From Parasalinivibrio latis (GTDB lineage: Bacteria; Pseudomonadota; Gammaproteobacteria; Enterobacterales; Vibrionaceae): DNA of 64,000 bases. How positions within the stretch are numbered: the first letter of the stretch is position 1; each line of letters opens with the position of its first letter. The stretch lies in contig NZ_CP098812.1 in the NCBI RefSeq assembly GCF_036825535.1, positions 1,922,001-1,986,000 of the forward strand. Direction: 5' to 3'. The position numbers and the translations under genes were made by a program. Positions 40,100 through 48,791 of this stretch are shown piece after piece. The notes beneath the pieces were generated by a model, which saw only the letters and a program-made list of their open reading frames with translations, ran no database searches and was not told the DNA's origin.

Positions 40100-41314
40100 A
40101 TGAAACAAATGGAGTGGGTACTAAAAAATTGTCGCCTGGTAACAATGAATCCCACTGACACTGATCTTGGGTACACACCGGTGGACGCTGCCTGGATTCA
40201 TATTTGTGATGGCCACATCGTTGCCATAGGCCAGGGAGAGCCCAATACCTCACTGCCCTCCCTTGATGCACAATCCAAGTTGGTTACACCCGGTTTAATC
40301 GACAGCCACACACATCTTGTATATGCCGGCAACCGGGCAAACGAGTTTGAGCAGCGACTTAGCGGTATACCTTACTCAACAATCGCAAAAAACGGAGGTG
40401 GCATTCTCTCAACCGTAAAAGCCACCAGGAATGCATCTGAAAATGAACTGATTGATATTTCATTGCCAAGGATCGGCGCATTGATTCGTGACGGCGTAAC
40501 AACCGTAGAGATTAAGTCTGGATACGGATTAACACTGAAAGACGAACTTAAGATGCTCCGGGCAGCCAAAGCCCTGGGAAACCTTGCCCCCGTACGGGTG
40601 ACAACCACTTTGCTGGCAGCACATGCCCTCCCCCCTGAATATTCCAACCGGGCAGACGCCTACATCTCTTATATTGTCGATGAAATTATTCCTGCCGCAG
40701 CTGAGGAAAAACTCGCAGATGCTGTAGATGTATTTTGTGAGAATATCGCGTTCAGTTGCGAACACATGGCCCGGGTCTTTGGGGCAGCTAAAAAACACAA
40801 TCTCAAAATAAAAGGGCACACAGAACAACTTTCAAACATGGGTGGCAGCAAGCTCGCCGCAGAAATGGGAGCCTGCTCCGTTGACCACATTGAGTACCTT
40901 GATGAAGATGGCGTAAAGGCCATGGCAGAAAATGGGACCGTTGGAACACTGCTCCCCGGTGCCTACTTCTTCCTTCGGGAAACCCAGAAGCCTCCTGTAG
41001 ATCTTCTCCGCCACTATAACGTCCCAATGGCAATCGCCACCGACTTTAATCCAGGCACCTCGCCCTACGCATCCGTGACCCTGATGATGAATATGGCCTG
41101 CACCCAGTTTGGTCTGACTCCCTGTGAAGCAATTCAGGGAACCACGGTCAACGCTGCAAAAGCACTGGGTCTTTCCAATATCGGTTTTCTTGCTCCCGGT
41201 ATGGCGGCTGATATCTGCGTATGGGATCTGGAAGACCCCGCATCCATCAGCTACCAATTTGGGTTAGGCGTACTCAGACACCGTATCTTCCATGGGGAAT
41301 ATACCCATGACTGA
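40100..41314 (+). CDS. hutI: Imidazolonepropionase HutI
   Basis: HutI hydrolyses 4-imidazolone-5-propionate to N-formimino-L-glutamate, the third step of histidine degradation. The 404-aa amidohydrolase has metal-binding blocks TPGLIDSHTHLVYAG, TVEIKSGYGLT, KIKGHTEQLSN and IATDFNPGTSPYAS. The ATG was chosen with GGAAG just upstream and after the HutC operators; a longer upstream frame would run through the operator. It is the first gene of hutI-hutG-hutU-hutH and overlaps hutG by 8 bp. Confidence 0.96.
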   Translation: MKQMEWVLKNCRLVTMNPTDTDLGYTPVDAAWIHICDGHIVAIGQGEPNTSLPSLDAQSKLVTPGLIDSHTHLVYAGNRANEFEQRLSGIPYSTIAKNGGGILSTVKATRNASENELIDISLPRIGALIRDGVTTVEIKSGYGLTLKDELKMLRAAKALGNLAPVRVTTTLLAAHALPPEYSNRADAYISYIVDEIIPAAAEEKLADAVDVFCENIAFSCEHMARVFGAAKKHNLKIKGHTEQLSNMGGSKLAAEMGACSVDHIEYLDEDGVKAMAENGTVGTLLPGAYFFLRETQKPPVDLLRHYNVPMAIATDFNPGTSPYASVTLMMNMACTQFGLTPCEAIQGTTVNAAKALGLSNIGFLAPGMAADICVWDLEDPASISYQFGLGVLRHRIFHGEYTHD

Positions 41315-42317
41315 TCAATTCAGAGACAACAACCGTCGGGTTGACATGTCTGTCTGGCAAGGCCGGGTTGATGAGGATGACGGCACTGCAGGGCTTCGTT
41401 TTCACCAGACTGTAAAACCAGCCAATGCCGCCAACGAACCGGGTATTATGCTGCTTGGGTTTGCATGCGATGAAGGTGTTGCCAGGAACAAAGGCAGAAC
41501 CGGGGCGTACCAGGCCCCCACTATCATTCGGCAAGCGCTGGCAAATATGGCATGGCATCATCTTTTGCCCATTTATGACAGCGGCGACATTGCGTGCGAC
41601 GACCACAACCTTGCAGAAGCGCAAAACCGGCTTTCTGCTGACGTTACCGAGGCTCTGCGCCAACAGCACTTTCCCGTTGTCATTGGCGGCGGCCATGAAG
41701 TTGCCTGGGGGTCTTTTCAAGGTATCGCCCGTTACCTTTCCCAACGTGCCGGAAACCGGCCCCCCCGAATAGGAATCATTAATTTCGACGCCCATTTCGA
41801 CCTCCGTCCCCTGTCAGGCGACAGCAAAATGGGAAGTTCCGGCACCCCCTTCACACAGGCGGCTAACCTCTGTGCCCAAAATCAGTGGCCTTTTCACTAC
41901 GCCTGTGTAGGCATCAGCAGAACCAGTAACACCCAGGCTCTTTTCAATACCGCAGATAAGTTAGGGGTCACCGTTATCGAAGACTGGGAGATAACCCAGG
42001 AAACCTCGGGCGGGATCATCAAGCAACTGGAGCAATTTGCCTGGTTGTGTGATTTCCTCTACATCACGGTCGATCTGGATGTGTTGCCGGCCTCCGTTGC
42101 CCCTGGTGTTAGCGCCCCTGCGGTCCATGGGGTCAGTTATTCCATCCTGGAATCCCTATACCGACACCTTGTTTCCTTAAGAAATGAAGATGGTTCTCGC
42201 AAAGTCATCCTCGCCGATTTTGCCGAATATAACCCCAGATTTGATTCAGACAACCAGACTGCGCGTATAGCGGCTCGCCTTATATGGCAAGTGTGTCGCG
42301 ACATCAGCACCGAATAA
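41307..42317 (+). CDS. hutG: Formimidoylglutamase HutG
   Basis: This arginase/agmatinase-family enzyme splits N-formimino-L-glutamate into glutamate and formamide. The 336-aa protein shows the binuclear Mn motifs GGGHEVAWG, NFDAHFDLRP and ITVDLDVLPASVAPGVSAP. The start overlapping the hutI stop region was preferred; an ATG 15 bp upstream is also in frame. HutG of this type implies the direct (four-step) histidine pathway that yields formamide. Confidence 0.95.
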   Translation: MTDQFRDNNRRVDMSVWQGRVDEDDGTAGLRFHQTVKPANAANEPGIMLLGFACDEGVARNKGRTGAYQAPTIIRQALANMAWHHLLPIYDSGDIACDDHNLAEAQNRLSADVTEALRQQHFPVVIGGGHEVAWGSFQGIARYLSQRAGNRPPRIGIINFDAHFDLRPLSGDSKMGSSGTPFTQAANLCAQNQWPFHYACVGISRTSNTQALFNTADKLGVTVIEDWEITQETSGGIIKQLEQFAWLCDFLYITVDLDVLPASVAPGVSAPAVHGVSYSILESLYRHLVSLRNEDGSRKVILADFAEYNPRFDSDNQTARIAARLIWQVCRDISTE

Positions 42318-42332
42318 GTAAAGGAGAAAGTA

Positions 42333-44024
42333 ATGACAGATCCACGTATGGACAGCAGCCGGGTAATTGAAGCCCCGACAGGAACAACACTGAATGCTAA
42401 GTCCTGGATGACTGAAGCACCCCTTCGGATGCTGATGAATAACTTGCACCCTAACGTCGCAGAACACCCGCAGTCTTTAGTGGTGTATGGAGGCATTGGC
42501 CGTGCAGCACGCAATTGGGCCTGTTATGACAAAATTGTAGAGGTACTGAAACGGCTCGAAGATGACGAGACCCTGATGGTACAGTCCGGCAAACCTGTCG
42601 GTGTTTTCAAAACTCACAAAGACGCACCAAGGGTTTTGATAGCAAATTCAAACCTGGTTCCACACTGGGCAAACTGGGAGCATTTTAACGAACTCGATAG
42701 GCAAGGCCTTGCTATGTACGGCCAGATGACCGCCGGCAGTTGGATTTATATCGGATCGCAGGGCATTGTCCAGGGGACCTATGAAACCTTTGTCGCTGTC
42801 GCCAAACAGCACTTTGGCGGAGATGCATCTGGGAAGTGGATCCTTACCGGCGGCCTCGGTGGTATGGGGGGTGCCCAGCCCCTTGCTGCAACCATGGCCG
42901 GGTTTTCAATGATTGCCGTCGAATGTGATGAAACACGTATCGATTACCGTCTTCGTACCGGATACGTAGACAAAAAAGCGACAGACATAGATCAGGCACT
43001 GGCAATCATTGAACAGGCCAAAAAAGACGGAAAGCCGGTTTCAGTTGGCCTGCTGGGTAACGCGGCTGATGTATTCCCGGAACTCGTAAAAAGAAACATC
43101 ACCCCCGATGTCGTCACAGATCAAACCTCTGCTCACGACCCGCTGAACGGCTACCTGCCTATTGGCTGGAGTATGGAAAAAGCTAAAACCGAACGGGAAG
43201 CCCAGCCGCAAACCGTGGTGGAAGAAGCAAAAGCATCAATGGCTATTCAGGTGCAGGCAATGCTGGATCTTCAGTCTCGTGGAGCAGCAACATTGGACTA
43301 CGGTAATAACATCCGCCAGATGGCACTGGAAAAAGGTGTTACCAACGCTTTTGATTTCCCAGGATTCGTCCCGGCATATATCCGGCCACTTTTCTGTCAG
43401 GGTATTGGCCCTTTCCGCTGGGCCGCACTTTCCGGGGATCCGGAAGATATATACAAAACAGACCAAAAAGTGAAAGAACTCATCCCGGACAACCCGCACC
43501 TCCACAATTGGCTCGATATGGCGCGAGAGCGGATCCAGTTCCAGGGGCTACCGGCACGCATTTGCTGGGTGGGGTTGAAAGACCGAGCCCGCCTTGGTCT
43601 CGCGTTTAATGAAATGGTGAAAAACGGTGAATTAAAAGCCCCGGTTGTTATTGGCCGCGACCACCTGGATTCAGGTTCAGTTGCCAGCCCCAACCGCGAA
43701 ACCGAGGGTATGCTGGATGGCTCGGACGCTGTATCTGACTGGCCTTTACTCAACGCACTTCTCAATACGGCATCCGGTGCCACTTGGGTATCCCTCCATC
43801 ACGGCGGTGGCGTAGGCATGGGCTTTTCCCAACATTCAGGTGTAGTCATTTGTTGTGATGGTACGGACGAAGCCTCCGCCCGAATTGGCCGGGTACTTCA
43901 TAACGACCCTGCCACAGGTGTGATGCGCCATGCAGATGCAGGCTATGGCATTGCGATAGACTGCGCCCATGAGCAACAACTGGATTTGCCATTGCTTGAT
44001 TTACCCAACCAACCAGTACGCTGA
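42333..44024 (+). CDS. hutU: Urocanate hydratase HutU
   Basis: Urocanase adds water to urocanate, with tightly bound NAD+ acting as electrophile, to give imidazolonepropionate. The 563-aa protein has LMNNLHPNVAEHPQSLVVYGG, WANWEHFNELDRQGLAMYGQMTAGS-type blocks, the NAD-binding TGGLGGMGGAQP and VVIGRDHLDSGSVASPNRETEGM. The length is standard (about 560 aa). AAAGGAG precedes the ATG; it follows hutG by 15 bp. Confidence 0.97.
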   Translation: MTDPRMDSSRVIEAPTGTTLNAKSWMTEAPLRMLMNNLHPNVAEHPQSLVVYGGIGRAARNWACYDKIVEVLKRLEDDETLMVQSGKPVGVFKTHKDAPRVLIANSNLVPHWANWEHFNELDRQGLAMYGQMTAGSWIYIGSQGIVQGTYETFVAVAKQHFGGDASGKWILTGGLGGMGGAQPLAATMAGFSMIAVECDETRIDYRLRTGYVDKKATDIDQALAIIEQAKKDGKPVSVGLLGNAADVFPELVKRNITPDVVTDQTSAHDPLNGYLPIGWSMEKAKTEREAQPQTVVEEAKASMAIQVQAMLDLQSRGAATLDYGNNIRQMALEKGVTNAFDFPGFVPAYIRPLFCQGIGPFRWAALSGDPEDIYKTDQKVKELIPDNPHLHNWLDMARERIQFQGLPARICWVGLKDRARLGLAFNEMVKNGELKAPVVIGRDHLDSGSVASPNRETEGMLDGSDAVSDWPLLNALLNTASGATWVSLHHGGGVGMGFSQHSGVVICCDGTDEASARIGRVLHNDPATGVMRHADAGYGIAIDCAHEQQLDLPLLDLPNQPVR

Positions 44025-44042
44025 GTGATACGGAGAAAACAG

Positions 44043-45575
44043 ATGTACGAACTGACTCTCACCCCCGGTGAATTGACCCTCGCCCAGTTGCGCCGGATCA
44101 GCCGCGAAAAAGTGTCGCTGAAGCTCGGCAAAGATGTAAAAGATATCATGCAATCCAGCACAGATACCGTCACATCACTTATTGAGGAAGGCCGGGTGGT
44201 TTACGGCATTAATACCGGTTTTGGACTGTTGGCAAATACTCGTATCGCGACGGAAGATCTTGAAACCCTGCAGCGAAGCATCGTGCTATCCCATGCAGCC
44301 GGGATAGGTACCTTCATGCGTGATGAAACAGTCCGCCTGATGATGGTTCTTAAGGTCAACAGCCTTGCCAGGGGGTATTCAGGTATCCGGTTTTCAGTGG
44401 TCCAGGCGCTTGTCGACCTGATCAATGCAGAAGTCTATCCATGTATTCCCGAGAAAGGGTCGGTCGGTGCTTCCGGTGACCTCGCTCCCCTCGCCCACAT
44501 GAGTACTGTCTTGCTTGGTGAGGGTCAGGCTCGCCACAAAGGTGAAGTCATCTCCGGCGCTACTGCACTTAAAATAGCCGGCCTTGAGCCAGTAACCTTG
44601 GGACCCAAAGAAGGGCTGGCACTGCTCAACGGGACACAGGCTTCAACCGCCTTTGCGCTGGAAGGGCTATTTGCTGCCGAAGATCTATACGCTTCGGCTA
44701 CGGTATGTGGTGCACTGTCTGTTGAAGCTGCATTAGGCAGCCGGAAGCCTTTCGACCCCAGGATCCACCGGGTAAGAGGACATCGCTGCCAGATGGACGC
44801 CGCAGGTGCTTATCGCCATCTGCTAGAGGCAGGCAGTGAAATAGGTGACAGTCACCAGGACTGTGAAAAAGTCCAGGATCCATACTCCCTTCGCTGCCAA
44901 CCGCAAGTAATGGGGGCATGCCTCCAACAGATCCGTAATGCTGCAGACGTATTGGAAACTGAAGCAAACTCGGTTTCGGACAACCCACTGGTGTTCCCGG
45001 ATGACGGTGACATCATTTCTGGCGGGAACTTCCACGCAGAACCGGTTGCCATGGCTGCTGATAACCTCGCACTGGCAATTGCTGAGATTGGCTCCCTGTC
45101 AGAGCGTCGGATGGCCCTTTTAATTGACAGTAACCTCAGCAAACTTCCTCCTTTTCTCGTTAACAACGGCGGGGTGAATTCCGGGTTTATGATTGCCCAG
45201 GTCACATCAGCAGCCCTTGCCAGCGAAAACAAAACACTGGCCCACCCGGCCTCGGTAGACAGCCTCCCAACGTCGGCAAACCAGGAGGACCATGTGTCCA
45301 TGGCGACTTTTGCCGGCAGACGGCTTGCTGATATGGCATCCAATACACGCGGTATTCTTGCTGTTGAATTGCTGTCGTCCTGCCAGGGAATCGATTTCAG
45401 GGCGCCATTGCAGACATCTTCCCGTTTGGAACAAGCTAAAGCTGAACTGCGAAGCCATGTTCCGTTTTACGACAAAGACCGGTATTTTGCGCCGGATATT
45501 GCCAAAGCTGACAGCCTGCTGAAAGAAGCCAGCTACAACAAACTGCTCCCCGCCGGGTTACTACCCAGCCTTTAA
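44043..45575 (+). CDS. hutH: Histidine ammonia-lyase HutH
   Basis: Histidase deaminates L-histidine to trans-urocanate using the self-made MIO cofactor from Ala-Ser-Gly, present here in GSVGASGDLAPLAHMS. Other family blocks are VYGINTGFGLLA, NSLARGYSGIR, GLALLNGTQAS, DNPLVF and the C-terminal SANQEDHVSMATFAG. The 510-aa length fits the family. The ATG after CGGAGAA was chosen over an upstream in-frame ATA/ATG-like start. It ends the hut operon before a strong terminator. Confidence 0.97.
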   Translation: MYELTLTPGELTLAQLRRISREKVSLKLGKDVKDIMQSSTDTVTSLIEEGRVVYGINTGFGLLANTRIATEDLETLQRSIVLSHAAGIGTFMRDETVRLMMVLKVNSLARGYSGIRFSVVQALVDLINAEVYPCIPEKGSVGASGDLAPLAHMSTVLLGEGQARHKGEVISGATALKIAGLEPVTLGPKEGLALLNGTQASTAFALEGLFAAEDLYASATVCGALSVEAALGSRKPFDPRIHRVRGHRCQMDAAGAYRHLLEAGSEIGDSHQDCEKVQDPYSLRCQPQVMGACLQQIRNAADVLETEANSVSDNPLVFPDDGDIISGGNFHAEPVAMAADNLALAIAEIGSLSERRMALLIDSNLSKLPPFLVNNGGVNSGFMIAQVTSAALASENKTLAHPASVDSLPTSANQEDHVSMATFAGRRLADMASNTRGILAVELLSSCQGIDFRAPLQTSSRLEQAKAELRSHVPFYDKDRYFAPDIAKADSLLKEASYNKLLPAGLLPSL

Positions 45576-45579
45576 AAAA

Positions 45580-45617
45580 GAAATCTGCCACAGACATTGC
45601 GGTATGTGGCAGATTTC
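45580..45617 (+). terminator. Terminator of the hut operon
   Basis: GAAATCTGCCACA and its exact complement TGTGGCAGATTTC form a 13-bp stem with a 12-nt loop immediately after hutH. Confidence 0.8.
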
Positions 45618-45775
45618 AATGAAATTCATTTTTCCCGTCTCAAATTCGAGCTTCACCAAGGAATGTGGCGTATTCCACAGTTCGTTCCCCTACTAGTGAA
45701 CTAAGATTATGAAATACCAAGGTGTATTTCGATTCATCTTGAAAATTTTCCGATGGCGACATTAGGGGATCTACT

Positions 45776-46642
45776 ATGTGGAACGCGCTGTCCATGCAGT
45801 TGGCCGAGGTCACAGGAAATGACTTTACGATCAAGGAACGAATAGCCGTAACCGGCGGGGATATAAACGATTGTTTCTGTATCTCTGACGATACCGATAG
45901 GCTGTTTGTAAAAACCAACGACCGTGAAAATCTGCCAATGTTTGAAGCGGAGGCAGAGTCTCTGATTCGGCTCGCTGAGGCCGAAGCGATAGAGGTACCT
46001 CAGGTAATCCACATTGGTACTGTAAAAGACCATGCTGTACTGGTACTAAACTACCTCCCCTTAAAACCTCTGGACGATGACAGCGCCTACACACTGGGTG
46101 TGCAGCTTGCCAGGCTCCACCAATGGGGCGAACAGCAAGAGTTCGGTTTTGATCTGGACAACTATATTGGCTACACCGTTCAACCAAATAACTGGCACAG
46201 GAAGTGGTGCAAGTTTTTCGCCGAACAGCGTATAGGATGGCAACTTCAACTGGCATCCGAGAAAGGAATGCAGTTTGGCGATGTGGATAATATTATCGAG
46301 AACGTCAAATCTATCCTTTCCTCCCACCAACCGCGCCCCAGCTTGCTGCATGGTGATCTGTGGCAAGGGAACACCGGCTTATCACCGCTTGGGCCAGTTG
46401 TATTTGATCCTGCAAGTTACTGGGGTGACCGCGAATGTGATATTGCATTCACAGAGCTTTTTGGCCGTTTTCCTGATACCTTTTACCAAGGTTATAATGC
46501 CCAGTATCCGTTAAGTGAGCACTATGAAAACCGCCGGGATTTATATAACCTCTACCATGTGCTTAACCATTGCAACATGTTTGGCGGGCACTACTTAACG
46601 CAAGCGGAAAACATGATTCTCCGGCTTGAACTTAACGCATAA
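45776..46642 (+). CDS. yniA: Fructosamine kinase-family protein (YniA-like)
   Basis: This 288-aa protein has the aminoglycoside-phosphotransferase/fructosamine-kinase fold: RIAVTGGDINDCFCI (ATP loop), RLFVKTN (ATP-binding Lys), LLHGDLWQGN (catalytic Asp) and VFDPASYWGDRECDIAFTELFG (Mg site). Relatives phosphorylate ketosamines so that glycated proteins deglycate. In E. coli yniA and yniC flank each other near thrS/pfkB, and a HAD phosphatase like YniC is next here, which supports orthology. TAGGGGAT precedes the ATG. Confidence 0.9.
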   Translation: MWNALSMQLAEVTGNDFTIKERIAVTGGDINDCFCISDDTDRLFVKTNDRENLPMFEAEAESLIRLAEAEAIEVPQVIHIGTVKDHAVLVLNYLPLKPLDDDSAYTLGVQLARLHQWGEQQEFGFDLDNYIGYTVQPNNWHRKWCKFFAEQRIGWQLQLASEKGMQFGDVDNIIENVKSILSSHQPRPSLLHGDLWQGNTGLSPLGPVVFDPASYWGDRECDIAFTELFGRFPDTFYQGYNAQYPLSEHYENRRDLYNLYHVLNHCNMFGGHYLTQAENMILRLELNA

Positions 46643-46708
46643 TTCACCGTGTTACCCCAATCAACCTCCTGTTGTTTGGGGTGACGTCGTAATCTGAGCA
46701 ATTCTTCA

Positions 46709-47365
46709 ATGTTGAAAGCCGCAATTTTTGATATGGATGGTCTGCTGGTTGATTCTGAACCATTTTGGCAGCAGGCACAGTTGGATGTTTTCGGTGCGCT
46801 TGGCGTCACCATTACCCGTCAGGATACAATCAATACTACCGGTGTCCGGATCGACCAAATTGTTACCCTCTACCACAACAATCAGGGTTGGGAAGGCCCC
46901 ACTAAAGACGAAGTCTGCCAACAGATCATCAGCCGGGTTATTGAACTTATCAAAGAAAACAAACCGATGATGAGTGGTGTGCAAGAAGCCATCGAAGCCT
47001 GTCATTCTGCAGGGTTACGTGTTGCGCTGGCCTCTTCATCTCCTATGACTCTGATTCAGGCTACGCTGGATTCACTGGCTCTCAGCAATGTATTTGAGGT
47101 TATTCACTCCGCCGAACAACTGAAGTACGGCAAGCCTCACCCCGAGGTATACCTGAATGCTGCTGACTCTTTAGGCATTTCTCCGCAGGAATGCGTCGCA
47201 TTGGAAGATTCATTCACCGGCCTTTTAGCCGCTAAGTCTGCCCAGATGAAAACCATTGTGGTACCTGAACAATCCGTCTATGGAAAAGCAGGGTTTGTCA
47301 TTGCAGATGCCAAACTTAAATCACTCCGCGAAGTAACTCCTGCATTACTTCACACTTTGAGCTAA
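46709..47365 (+). CDS. yniC: HAD-family sugar phosphatase (YniC/HxpB-like)
   Basis: This 218-aa beta-phosphoglucomutase-like HAD hydrolase has nucleophile Asp in FDMDGLLVDSEPFW, motif II LASSSP, the motif III Lys in KYGKPHPEVY and motif IV ALEDSFTGLLAA. E. coli YniC dephosphorylates 2-deoxyglucose-6-phosphate and hexitol phosphates. It lies directly after the YniA-like kinase as in enterobacteria. The start at MLKAAIFDMDG is set by homology; the ribosome-binding site is weak. Confidence 0.9.
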   Translation: MLKAAIFDMDGLLVDSEPFWQQAQLDVFGALGVTITRQDTINTTGVRIDQIVTLYHNNQGWEGPTKDEVCQQIISRVIELIKENKPMMSGVQEAIEACHSAGLRVALASSSPMTLIQATLDSLALSNVFEVIHSAEQLKYGKPHPEVYLNAADSLGISPQECVALEDSFTGLLAAKSAQMKTIVVPEQSVYGKAGFVIADAKLKSLREVTPALLHTLS

Positions 47366-47382
47366 TGCTGTTTCGCTAAAAC

Positions 47383-47413
47383 TCCCGGAACCTGAGAGGG
47401 GGACCGGGATTTT
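47383..47413 (+). terminator. Terminator-like hairpin after the HAD gene
   Basis: TCCCGG and CCGGGA are separated by 15 nt and followed by T4; a moderate candidate. Confidence 0.45.
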
Positions 47414-47686
47414 CCCATCATCACATCAGATTTTCACACATCCATTTATTTCTTAAATAAATGCTTACAGATACATGAATCCGTACAATTACTGATTCGC
47501 TATTCTAAGAAAGCAGTCATGGTTTTCAGTTATTTCACTGAAAAAAACAATCCCGGGATCTACTATCAAAATAGGTGGTAAACAAGCTCTCCGCCTGACA
47601 ACAACGTTAGCCTGAATGGCACCCATTTTTGCCATTCACTTTTGAAGTACCGCTTAAATGAAAATAACGACTCTATGGAGCGAAGC
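47414..47686. other. Hairpin-rich non-coding stretch before the CPXCG gene
   Basis: No gene was found here, but three further small hairpins follow one another: ATTTATTT/AAATAAAT (47444-47462), TTTTCAGT/ACTGAAAA (47523-47544) and TGAATGGC/GCCATTCA (47613-47638). They may form a structured leader or a small RNA. Confidence 0.35.
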
Positions 47687-47890
47687 ATGCGTAACTATAC
47701 AGAAAAAGGGATTAACTGCCCGCACTGCGGACACCGAATCCGCATTACCCTGGATACCAGCAATGGCGACCAGGAGTTTTATGACGACTGCCCGGCATGT
47801 TGCAATGCCATACACCTGAGCTTTCATGTTGATACCCAGCACAACAATGTCCAACTCTTCGTAGACGCTGACGACGAACAGATCTTCTAA
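47687..47890 (+). CDS. CPXCG-motif cysteine-rich small protein
   Basis: This 67-aa protein has two zinc-ribbon-like knuckles, CPHCG and CPAC, followed by IHLSFHVDTQ and an acidic tail ending DADDEQIF; it fits the CPXCG cysteine-rich family found in many gammaproteobacteria. The function is unknown; zinc binding is inferred from the four Cys. The ATG was chosen because GGAGCG lies 4 nt before it; an earlier in-frame ATG would add 15 residues that do not belong to the family pattern. Confidence 0.87.
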   Translation: MRNYTEKGINCPHCGHRIRITLDTSNGDQEFYDDCPACCNAIHLSFHVDTQHNNVQLFVDADDEQIF

Positions 47891-47968
47891 AATTAGGTTA
47901 CAAACTAATGCACCGGGCTAAGAACCGGGCTTAAACGATTAATACCTTCGCTTGCTCCAACTGGAAGT

Positions 47969-47990
47969 AGTGCTCAAGAGAGCACTCCTT
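47969..47990 (+). terminator. Terminator-like hairpin between CPXCG gene and ribE
   Basis: AGTGCTC and GAGCACT with an AAGA loop are followed by a pyrimidine tract CCTTTTCCTTT. A tandem direct repeat ACCGGGCT (47912-47919 and 47924-47931) lies just upstream. Confidence 0.5.
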
Positions 47991-48008
47991 TTCCTTTAAA
48001 CAGATCGC

Positions 48009-48617
48009 CTAGCTTCTGCTTGCCAAAACCCGCTCTACGGTATCCACAATCGCCTGCGTCTGGGGATCGACTTCAATGTTTACCCTGTCAGAGATCTTTC
48101 GCCAACCCATATTGGTTCGCTGTAGGGTTTCCGGGATTAAGTTGACACAAAACCGGTTTTCCCTAACATCTCCAATGGTTAAGCTAATTCCGTCAATACC
48201 AATATATCCTTTATTGAAAACGTATTTCGTCAGGCTTTCAGGCAATTCAAACCATACCTGGCGATTATTTTCGCTGTCGATCACATCAAGAATTTCAGCC
48301 GTATCCATAATGTGACCGGACATGCTGTGCCCGCCAATTTCATCACCGAAACGCGCAGCACGTTCAAGGTTCACTGCGTCCCCAACGCTGATCTCACCAA
48401 GGTTCGTTAACGCCAGCGTCGCTTGCATCAAGTCAAACCAAACGGTATTTCCGTCAATACGGGTGACCGTCAGACAACAGCCGTTGTGCGCCACAGATGC
48501 CCCTGTTTGAAGGCCTTCCAACATCCCCGCTTCAAACTCGATGGCATGGGAGCGGAACTTTTCCTTTTCAATAATCTCGGTTACCTTGGCGGTACCTTGC
48601 ACTATCCCGGTAAACAT
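48009..48617 (-). CDS. ribE: Riboflavin synthase, alpha chain
   Basis: This enzyme disproportionates two 6,7-dimethyl-8-ribityllumazines to riboflavin. The 202-aa protein has two tandem lumazine-binding barrels, each with the typical start: MFTGIVQGTAKVTEI, GCCLTV and NLERAARFGDEIGGHSMSGHI, then IGIDGISLTI and NLIPETLQRTNMG. It diverges from norM, the arrangement seen in Vibrio. No FMN riboswitch was recognised in the 170 bp upstream. Confidence 0.96.
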   Translation of the reverse strand: MFTGIVQGTAKVTEIIEKEKFRSHAIEFEAGMLEGLQTGASVAHNGCCLTVTRIDGNTVWFDLMQATLALTNLGEISVGDAVNLERAARFGDEIGGHSMSGHIMDTAEILDVIDSENNRQVWFELPESLTKYVFNKGYIGIDGISLTIGDVRENRFCVNLIPETLQRTNMGWRKISDRVNIEVDPQTQAIVDTVERVLASRS

Positions 48618-48791
48618 ACAAAATTCCCGTAGTTATCAATGCATCAGTGATTCGTTGAAAATATACCCTGTAAAGGCACCTCCGGCACAGAAAGAATTTA
48701 CTGGTGGACGTTGGCTTAGCAAATTATTCCCCTCTATAATCCTCATCTTTCCTCCCCAGACTTTTCTGCACTCAAATTTTTGGAGTTTTCT

